IMG/VR virus record: IMGVR_UViG_3300046751_000632
Coordinates: 1-36,263 of that record
Length of the DNA stretch: 36,263 nucleotides
Direction: 5' to 3' (one strand)
From: a virus
A model generated the notes under the pieces. It worked only from the letters and a program-made list of their open reading frames with translations. It was not told the DNA's origin and ran no database searches. The position numbers were made by a program, and so were the translations under genes. This document shows positions 31,501 to 36,263 of this stretch, in pieces (the first letter of the stretch is position 1; every line of letters starts with the position of its first letter).

Positions 31501-32351
31501 CCAGGGAAGATAATGATTTTTCAGATAACGAGTTGACTTACTTATTGCAGACGACCGGGTTTGCTTTGAGTAGAGCGGTAGGACAAAAGAGTTATCTAGA
31601 GACAGTTGGAGGGTTTTTAGATGCGTTGGTTAGTGGTCGTGTAGCCGCTGAAGACGACTATGGATCTGCTGTACTCGAAGACGTCACGCGTAAGATTGTG
31701 CCTTTTGGTTCCGCTCTTAACGCTTTAGGACGCACCGATGATCCGTATATGCGCGAAGTAAACGGTCCGCTAGAAACTCTTTTAAATCGTTTACCTGGCT
31801 TTGTGCAAACACTTGATCCAGCTCGTGATGCATTTGGTCAACGGAAGCCTTCATACGGCGGAGGTTTAATGCGTAGAGAAGTAAACGCTATCAATCCTTT
31901 TACGATGTCTAAATCGCGTGGTGATCGTTCCGTTGAAGCTATCTTGAAATACAGAAGTGGCTATGCTTTTCCCGATCCTAAAAGAACTATACCCGGTTTG
32001 GATCTACGGGATATAAAGGTAGAAGGTTCCAATCAGTCTTTATACGATAGATGGAAACAGATATATTCAGAAAGCGATGTTAAACAAGCGGTTATAGAAG
32101 CTTATGATAATCCTGACTTATCAAAGATTACAGTTCCGCGAGCTGGTAATAGTTTGCCTGAAGTGCAAAAAGAAGCTATAAGCAAAGTTTTTGAGGCATA
32201 TAGAAATGCAGCTTTCGGTCAATTGTTAGAAGAGTATCCTATGTTACAGAAACAATACGAATATAATGTCGAACTACAAACGCTTCAATTCGAAGGTAAG
32301 GATCTTCCGAAGGAAACCGTCGCACCTGAATTACAGGAGTTAGTAAAGTAA
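28536..32351 (+). CDS. Large internal virion protein gp16-like
   Basis: This 1271-residue protein (T7 gp16: 1318) is the largest gene product. Near its N-terminus are Gly-rich hydrophobic stretches (residues about 45-85), then a charged coiled-coil and a KPKPKPEPEVEAE linker around residue 305-325. Hydrophobic helices follow near 578-625 (SGPVTQAAAFTGNTFMG, SLSNQALGALIGG). I could not find the N-terminal transglycosylase motif that T7 gp16 uses to open peptidoglycan. The position and size support a DNA-ejection core protein. Confidence 0.88.
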   Translation: MSNKVYTAEDFMPQQDLVDVPGTAQRQDILDPETEEAKGLWQETKAIAMETLPGLGTGIATSPWLLYGPKGWIGYGLLNFATGLGTNTIAQKMRNPEKDTSFKEATLNGIFTAVPGLYPVKTAKLGKKGLMGVRAAEGGIMAGGEEFGRQLIDISEGEREALSPFEIGFSTVIGSGLGAGMGRYEHGMFNRAGVSMQQAQKIQTQMEAHVADRINTIDGLLKKNPELADGEMGRALQKERETLAEQLTEVSRTDRKYLEGLRDRAQAKKEEQEKQWAEIVKEFQEEKPEGFETVLRPKGEVPTTAKPKPKPEPEVEAEVTPPSKLTKEQKLQALERMKISDEDLLNYLEGKTDLLPINVGAFTDQQDVQRSMAAVLEQVKEGFKKRGPKTDRESLIKRSAELRKQLNPDIDPLKYTKEIAKKSEDMIFESVVADSMTLNAFKQFNKKLSGDLDFNDPAVINDIMADFDRLGEFAEASGSIGSNAGKLLQSRKVSRDQLAAVVSQMEKDAITAEQKLTKKLVKYSKDLSPEELQKQLQDLGGLKALRGLTTELRVLRDTGKLGRMLELRRRGVAGKVAAMTTEVLYSNILSGPVTQAAAFTGNTFMGIYSLSNQALGALIGGDLKTSKHAVMTVRNLLHALPDAWEAAKVAAKNSKGQMALDSHFEKVGGKAFSMEETGLSGAIGEGVENLGELMAYGPKGLVFQDEFYRHLFAKSQVKSLLSQEYKDLVAKGEAPIEGMTDYIEGKMSRYFVDGKRYKTQNDVQMEAVRHAQEQGLDGDEAVDFIKNYTKENWNTKLSSEMEYLRQFGDRITFQSDLKKGYGPFESLGVGVQELRTEGGATGFMAQYLVPFLKTPLNIFKEFGGTTSQFAELPGIGRLWARSREELMSDNPMIKANARGRQIVGAGLWASALYLADQQIITNSGPRDYKELENKKATGWMPNAINTSALSRYWETGDSGGDQLGDNYISLQRADPAATITALAGDLMRAREDNDFSDNELTYLLQTTGFALSRAVGQKSYLETVGGFLDALVSGRVAAEDDYGSAVLEDVTRKIVPFGSALNALGRTDDPYMREVNGPLETLLNRLPGFVQTLDPARDAFGQRKPSYGGGLMRREVNAINPFTMSKSRGDRSVEAILKYRSGYAFPDPKRTIPGLDLRDIKVEGSNQSLYDRWKQIYSESDVKQAVIEAYDNPDLSKITVPRAGNSLPEVQKEAISKVFEAYRNAAFGQLLEEYPMLQKQYEYNVELQTLQFEGKDLPKETVAPELQELVK

Positions 32352-32398
32352 ACCTTGAAACAATCGCAATTAAAAAGTAATAATATAACACAGAAATC

Positions 32399-34480
32399 AT
32401 GCCGAACACATACGTAGAATATACTTCCGCTATATCGGATCAAGTTGAGAATGGTTTTGAATTTTCTTTTCCATACTTAAACGACCTGGATGGTACACCT
32501 TTAATTGATGTTTATGTCAACGGCACTCAAATATTGTCGAGTCAGTTTTCAATTAGCGCTTCTAAAATCGTTATAACTTCGGGTTTGGTCGCCGTTGGAA
32601 ACGCCGTTAAAATTGCCCGCAATAGTACGACGGCTTCGCCGTTGGTTGATTTCGTTAATGGTTCTGTTCTTACGGAGGAAGCCCTTGATGACGCTTATCT
32701 TCACACCTATTATCTATCCCAAGAAGCGGCGGAAGGTGCAGGAGGTGAACAACTTACGAAAAAAGGACTAGAGCACTACGACGCTGAAGGTAACAAGATC
32801 ATAAATCTGTTTACTCCATCCGAGAACACAGACGCTGCTAATAAAGCCTACGTAGATCAAACAATAGACAACGCTATAGCTCTAGGCGGTAGTCCTGCTA
32901 TTGTATCGCTTGGTGGGTACGACGTTACAGCACTTGGTTCAAGCGAACCCAGAAGTCTTGCTAATCGTTTTAGTGATGTTGTTAACGTGTTGGACTACGG
33001 TGCTCATAACAACGGTACAAACGGCCCGGATACAACGACAGCTTTCAATAATGCGTTGCGCGCTGCCGATGGTAAAGCGTTAGAAATACCACCGGGAACT
33101 TATTTAATTGAATCAACCTTAAACATATCAGAATATACTAATAATAAACCTAAGTATATCTATGGTGGTGGGGGTTTATCTTATAATGGCACAGGTGCTT
33201 GTATTAGATTAGATGGCTCAATCATCGTGGATGATATAAAATATTCTTTTCAAAGGTTAACTATACAAAATATCTCAATAGGAAGAGCAGCTACTAACTC
33301 AAATACTAATTTAATAGGTTTACACTTAGATGGGGGAACCGTTGAAACGAGTAGAGTAAATGTCTATAATGTTCTTATTGCTGGATTCAATACAACAGAT
33401 TCAATCGGTTTGAAATTACAAAGATGTTGGGTGAATGCTTTTTATGGATGCGAGCTTTTTGAAAACTATATCGGAATAAATCTAAATAACACATCTAATC
33501 AAAATGCTTTTTTTGGTTGTAAAATAAACAATAACGATAACCACGGTGTATTATTTAATAGTAGTTCGGTTTCCACTTTAATATCAGGTAGCGAAATTGA
33601 AGCCAACGGGGCTGCGGGGATTAAGGTGGAGGGCCAAACTTGTATAGGACTTACCGTTGATTCTTGTTATTTTGAGTCTAACACTACATACGATGTGCAT
33701 TTAAACGCTAGTAATACTGTAGGCACAGATTTAAGAAACAACTTCCACGAAATGAAGAGTTCAGCTTCGGGTGTATTTTACGGAGAAGCTCACTCTGATT
33801 TATATATAAGCGGGTTCTTTCAATCATCTGATCCAAATGAAACAACGTCTGGTTTTAAAACAACAGGCAATGGACAGAATATTACTAGAGGAAATACGCA
33901 CCTAAATGGGTGGTCAAACGGTGCTAATTTCTACGACCTAGATCCAGCGACTAAAATTGTTTCGATAGATAACGGCTCTATTTCATCAAATGGAGGTATA
34001 AACGGTGACAATATTAAAACAAGTCCGAGCAACGCTGACTTAACTTATAGTTTTATAACTGATCCACAAACCATCAGCGGTCAAACAAACTGTAATGTAA
34101 GAGTACTTACTAAGTCTTTAGAAATTACACATACAAACGGAGTAACCACAAATACTGATTTTAAAATACACGCTCAGGCAGACGCACAGGGTTGGGTAGC
34201 GTGTTATGTGATGTATACCTTTAATCACAAATCCGGTCAACCTAGTAACTATTACGGAGCTAATTGGTCAATAGGCGGTCACAGTGATAACGGAACTGCG
34301 TGGACTACTGCATATTCAAGTTTATTACATAGTATGTTTGCGACAGGTGGAGGTCATACGGCTTCAGCAGTTGTTGACGGAGACGGTGATCTTTGCTTTA
34401 GACACACAATAACGAGTCCTATCCCTAGCACAATAGGAGTAGGTACTGTTACTGTACTATTTTCACGCTCAACCGTTTAA
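32399..34480 (+). CDS. Tail fibre or tailspike with T7 gp17 N-terminal domain
   Basis: This 693-residue protein begins with a T7 gp17-type tail attachment domain (NTYVEYTSAISDQVENGFEF; VNGTQILSSQFSI; LTEEALDDAYLHTYYLSQEA). After a short linker, VVNVLDYGAHNNGTNGPDTT (about 190-210) is the start of a pectate-lyase-type beta-helix, with repeated Asn/Gly-rich turns to about residue 480. A C-terminal beta-rich domain follows. Beta-helix spikes often cleave or bind surface polysaccharide. The central and C-terminal parts are AT-richer than neighbouring genes, as is common for exchanged host-range modules. Confidence 0.92.
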   Translation: MPNTYVEYTSAISDQVENGFEFSFPYLNDLDGTPLIDVYVNGTQILSSQFSISASKIVITSGLVAVGNAVKIARNSTTASPLVDFVNGSVLTEEALDDAYLHTYYLSQEAAEGAGGEQLTKKGLEHYDAEGNKIINLFTPSENTDAANKAYVDQTIDNAIALGGSPAIVSLGGYDVTALGSSEPRSLANRFSDVVNVLDYGAHNNGTNGPDTTTAFNNALRAADGKALEIPPGTYLIESTLNISEYTNNKPKYIYGGGGLSYNGTGACIRLDGSIIVDDIKYSFQRLTIQNISIGRAATNSNTNLIGLHLDGGTVETSRVNVYNVLIAGFNTTDSIGLKLQRCWVNAFYGCELFENYIGINLNNTSNQNAFFGCKINNNDNHGVLFNSSSVSTLISGSEIEANGAAGIKVEGQTCIGLTVDSCYFESNTTYDVHLNASNTVGTDLRNNFHEMKSSASGVFYGEAHSDLYISGFFQSSDPNETTSGFKTTGNGQNITRGNTHLNGWSNGANFYDLDPATKIVSIDNGSISSNGGINGDNIKTSPSNADLTYSFITDPQTISGQTNCNVRVLTKSLEITHTNGVTTNTDFKIHAQADAQGWVACYVMYTFNHKSGQPSNYYGANWSIGGHSDNGTAWTTAYSSLLHSMFATGGGHTASAVVDGDGDLCFRHTITSPIPSTIGVGTVTVLFSRSTV

Positions 34481-34484
34481 TAAC

Positions 34485-34721
34485 ATGAATCCTACATACA
34501 ATGTAAATATAAGAAAAAAGGACGATGGAATAACCGAAGGTTATGTATATTGTCTTTTTCCTGACAAATCTTTTGGTAGTCGTGTTGAACTTACCGCTAA
34601 AGAATCTTTAGGATTATCGGAAGATGGTTTAAAAACCGCTATGTATGCTAAGGTAAAAGCTGATATGGATGAATGGGTTTCTAAATCAGAAGTAAACATG
34701 GAAGGAAACTTTCAACCATAA
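34485..34721 (+). CDS. Small hypothetical protein after the tail fibre
   Basis: This 78-residue protein begins five bases past the fibre gene. It has a beta-like first half (YNVNIRKKDDGITEGYVYCL) and a helical second half (ESLGLSEDGLKTAMYAKVKA). It is not recognised. Small genes immediately after fibres are often assembly chaperones or caps, which is only a context-based guess. Confidence 0.65.
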   Translation: MNPTYNVNIRKKDDGITEGYVYCLFPDKSFGSRVELTAKESLGLSEDGLKTAMYAKVKADMDEWVSKSEVNMEGNFQP

Positions 34722-34724
34722 GCA

Positions 34725-34976
34725 ATGACTGAATCACTCTCCCACTTCTTAGATACAGCTCTTGGCGTAATACTTGCCGTTATCGGATGGATGATAAAGA
34801 AACTGTCAGATAGATTAGAGAACGATGAGAAACGACTGACTAGGATAGAGGTGGAGTTGGCAGCACAAAGTGAAAGAGATACTGCTGTTGAGAATCGTAT
34901 GGGAGGACTTGAAACTAATATTAAAGAGATAAACACTAAGCTTGATCGTATGATGGAGCTGCTAATGAAGAGATAG
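34725..34976 (+). CDS. Membrane-anchored coiled-coil protein (holin- or spanin-associated)
   Basis: This 83-residue protein has one N-terminal membrane segment (ALGVILAVIGWMI, about 12-24) followed by a heptad-like charged helix (DRLENDEKRLTRIEVELAAQ). It ends IKEINTKLDRMMELL, similar in style to XhlA-type or i-spanin proteins. It could form part of the lysis machinery with the 3437 product and the embedded lipoprotein. The start follows the previous stop by three bases. Confidence 0.65.
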   Translation: MTESLSHFLDTALGVILAVIGWMIKKLSDRLENDEKRLTRIEVELAAQSERDTAVENRMGGLETNIKEINTKLDRMMELLMKR

Positions 34977-34978
34977 AT

Positions 34979-35107
34979 ATGCCAAAAGGATTATACGCAA
35001 ACATAAACAGAAGAAAGAAACTCGGTATTAGCCGTAGTAAGAAGAAGTCAACGATTAGCCCTAAAGCTTACAGTAACATGAAGCGTGGGTTCCCGAAGAA
35101 GAAGTAA
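34979..35107 (+). CDS. MPKGLYANI-type 42-residue basic protein
   Basis: The ATG at 34979 lies two bases after the previous stop and encodes 42 residues, very rich in Lys, Arg and Ser (MPKGLYANINRRKKLGISRS...). Short proteins beginning MPKGLYANI are common in the late region of marine podoviruses, often next to the type of gene that follows. The function is unknown; charge suggests nucleic-acid or virion association. Confidence 0.65.
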   Translation: MPKGLYANINRRKKLGISRSKKKSTISPKAYSNMKRGFPKKK

Positions 35108-35108
35108 G

Positions 35109-35345
35109 GTGGGTGTATCGTTGTCCATAGGCAGAGGTGAGAAAAGCCGTAAAGGTGGACTCACTGCGAAGGGAAGACGTAAATACAATCGTGCTACTGG
35201 GTCTAATCTGAAAGCTCCTCAACCCGGTGGTGGTCCTCGTAAACGTTCCTTCTGTGCTCGTATGTCAGGAGTAAAAGGACCAATGAAAGACAGTAAAGGC
35301 AGACCTACCCGTAAAGCTTTAGCGTTGCGTCGTTGGAAGTGCTGA
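35109..35345 (+). CDS. DUF6321-like small basic protein, GTG start
   Basis: The most natural start is GTG 35109, one base past the preceding TAA, giving 78 residues; an upstream in-frame GTG at 35085 would overlap the previous gene. The core GGLTAKGRRKYNRATGSNLK and CARMSGVKGPMKDSKGRPTR with a terminal ALALRRWKC is highly typical of a small family widespread in marine phages, which I recall as DUF6321. It is very basic, with two cysteines. Role unknown. Confidence 0.8.
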   Translation: MGVSLSIGRGEKSRKGGLTAKGRRKYNRATGSNLKAPQPGGGPRKRSFCARMSGVKGPMKDSKGRPTRKALALRRWKC

Positions 35346-35347
35346 GT

Positions 35348-35569
35348 ATGCCTCGTCGTCCAATAGCTCGTCCACACCCTCTGTCTGCTCAACAACGGAC
35401 ACTAGCAGCTGTATCTTCAGGAAAGGTGAAGGAGAATAAAGAGAGAGCAGACGAACTACAAACGAAGGTTACATCGCTGGAGAGTGATCCATTTTTTGTT
35501 ACTATTGACGGGGGTGGTCCTGTATTGGACGACACTGATATATTCGACGGAGGACAACCAGATGCCTAG
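35348..35569 (+). CDS. Small hypothetical late protein
   Basis: The start ATG 35348 follows the preceding TGA by two bases; an in-frame ATG at 35333 would overlap it. The 73-residue product begins MPRRPIARPHPLSAQQRTLA, has a helical middle (KENKERADELQTKVTSLESD) and an acidic C-terminus (GGGPVLDDTDIFDGGQPDA). No family is recognised. Its TAG overlaps the start of the next gene. Confidence 0.6.
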   Translation: MPRRPIARPHPLSAQQRTLAAVSSGKVKENKERADELQTKVTSLESDPFFVTIDGGGPVLDDTDIFDGGQPDA

Positions 35570-35798
35570 TTTTACAAAACGTATACAATTAAGACGTGGT
35601 ACTTATGCTGAGTGGAGGGAAGAGAACCCTGTACTACTGGAAGGAGAGGTTGCTATCGAGCTAGATACTGACCGTAATCGTATTAAGATAGGAGACGGGA
35701 CGACTGCTTGGAACGAACTACCTTACTTCCTAGATGCACGTGAAGAAGAAGTGGGTGACCACGCAGAATTTCTTGAAGGCTTGACAGGTGATCCGTAA
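35562..35798 (+). CDS. Mtd N-terminal-like small tail-appendage protein
   Basis: The ATG at 35562 gives 78 residues, preferred over a longer hydrophobic start because it matches the family's usual opening. RIQLRRGTYAEWREENPVLL, EGEVAIELDTDRNRIKIGDG and TTAWNELPYF form the short beta domain found at the start of many phage fibre proteins, as in the Mtd tropism determinant. Here it stands alone, with only a short acidic tail. It may cap or connect a fibre. Confidence 0.75.
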   Translation: MPSFTKRIQLRRGTYAEWREENPVLLEGEVAIELDTDRNRIKIGDGTTAWNELPYFLDAREEEVGDHAEFLEGLTGDP

Positions 35799-35842
35799 TT
35801 CACTAACAAGTGTCGGATTTAACCAATTAATGAAAATAAAAT

Positions 35843-36037
35843 ATGAGCGTATGGTATCAAATGGGACAGAGCGTCAGGAACTTATTAATATCTCTTACTA
35901 GCACTAGCAAGGCTATATTAGACACTGAGAGTAACATTCAAGCAAGGACTGACGACGACTTAGGAACGATGGCGTATGCCACGGACACTAATAAATTGTA
36001 TGTATTTACAGACTCAGGATGGCAAGCTGCTCAATAG
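35843..36037 (+). CDS. Small protein with C-terminal NIxART...LYVF module
   Basis: This 64-residue protein has a helical N-terminus (SVWYQMGQSVRNLLISLTST) and then the module NIQARTDDDLGTMAYATDTN with KLYVFTDSGWQ. The same module appears in the 673-921 protein and begins in the truncated 36080 protein. The three have unrelated or only loosely similar N-termini, suggesting a reused attachment module. Probable tail-associated role, by context. Confidence 0.6.
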   Translation: MSVWYQMGQSVRNLLISLTSTSKAILDTESNIQARTDDDLGTMAYATDTNKLYVFTDSGWQAAQ

Positions 36038-36039
36038 TT

Positions 36040-36068
36040 TTGACAATCAATAATCACTAACATAAAAA
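36040..36068 (+). promoter_or_regulatory. Possible sigma-70-like promoter
   Basis: TTGACA (36040-36045) is followed after 17 bases by TAAAAA (36063-36068), four of six -10 positions, just before the gene starting at 36080. A perfect -35 box with correct spacing also occurs at 292. In this AT-rich gap the -10 match is weak. Confidence 0.3.
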
Positions 36069-36079
36069 TATAATCACTA

Positions 36080-36263
36080 ATGGCTAACATACTTCAACAA
36101 ATCGGACAGACCGTTAAGACGAAGTTGGATGACAAGGTAGATAAAACGGACGCTGTGACGGACTTCTTAAAGTCTATTCTCGGCTTCCCTGAAGATACCG
36201 TTGCACCCGATGTAGACACGGCAGCAAACATAACAGCAAGAACCAGCGACAGCACTGGTACTA
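36080..36263 (+). CDS. 5' part of a small module-bearing gene, cut by the window end
   Basis: The ATG at 36080 opens a frame (MANILQQIGQTVKTKLDDKV...) that runs off the window after NITARTSDSTGT, the first half of the module shared with the proteins at 673 and 35843. Its N-terminal IGQTVKTKL resembles MGQSVRNLL of the preceding protein, so the two look like tandem duplicates. The missing part would be expected to read as the LYVYDG half, which is what the fragment at 1-51 seems to contain. Confidence 0.6.
   Translation, partial: MANILQQIGQTVKTKLDDKVDKTDAVTDFLKSILGFPEDTVAPDVDTAANITARTSDSTGT

Overview
The window is almost an entire genome of a T7-like podovirus (Autographiviridae type). Supporting this are a single-subunit T7-type RNA polymerase, a complete T7-style replication set (gp2.5-like SSB, endonuclease I, primase-helicase, family A DNA polymerase, 5'-3' exonuclease) and a collinear T7 virion set. 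The small accessory proteins resemble those of marine podoviruses. A tyrosine integrase suggests the phage can be temperate. Two signal-peptide lipoproteins point to a Gram-negative host; the host species cannot be named from this sequence.

Layout in the order of the circularised map. 6473-9716 is the early region: four tiny overlapping genes, a C5 cytosine methyltransferase that shares its DNA with a second long reading frame, a Cys-rich lipoprotein, a zinc-binding-like small protein, a dNMP kinase, an unknown gene and the integrase. 9753-17860 holds RNA polymerase and DNA replication or degradation genes. 17865-34976 holds structural genes: portal, scaffold, capsid, tail tubes A and B, internal virion proteins (gp13, gp14, gp15 and gp16 types) and the tail fibre. 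A run of small genes follows (34485-36263), continuing at the other window end (1-921), so the window was cut inside this late cluster. Terminase (918-2848) and small membrane or lysis-type genes (3054-3870) close the late region. Nearly all genes overlap by a few bases or are separated by a few bases and lie on the + strand.

The exception is 3871-6472. It sits where a T7-like genome would have its physical ends, between the terminase/lysis genes and the early genes. It holds a five-gene minus-strand operon (59, 136, 65, 235 and 45 aa) that includes a GP88-family protein and ends in a near-perfect rho-independent terminator. Repeat-rich non-coding DNA flanks it on both sides. It is the strongest candidate for a cargo island, satellite-derived segment or other undescribed system.

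Two other unusual signals are cases of overlapping coding. The methyltransferase gene (6920-7819) is overprinted for about 825 bases by another open frame (6951-7775) whose protein has recognisable phage-family motifs. A lipoprotein with a strong ribosome binding site is embedded out of frame (20767-21054) in a membrane-protein gene, in the style of Rz1 in Rz.

No tRNA, rRNA, CRISPR array or insertion sequence was seen, and no endolysin could be recognised.
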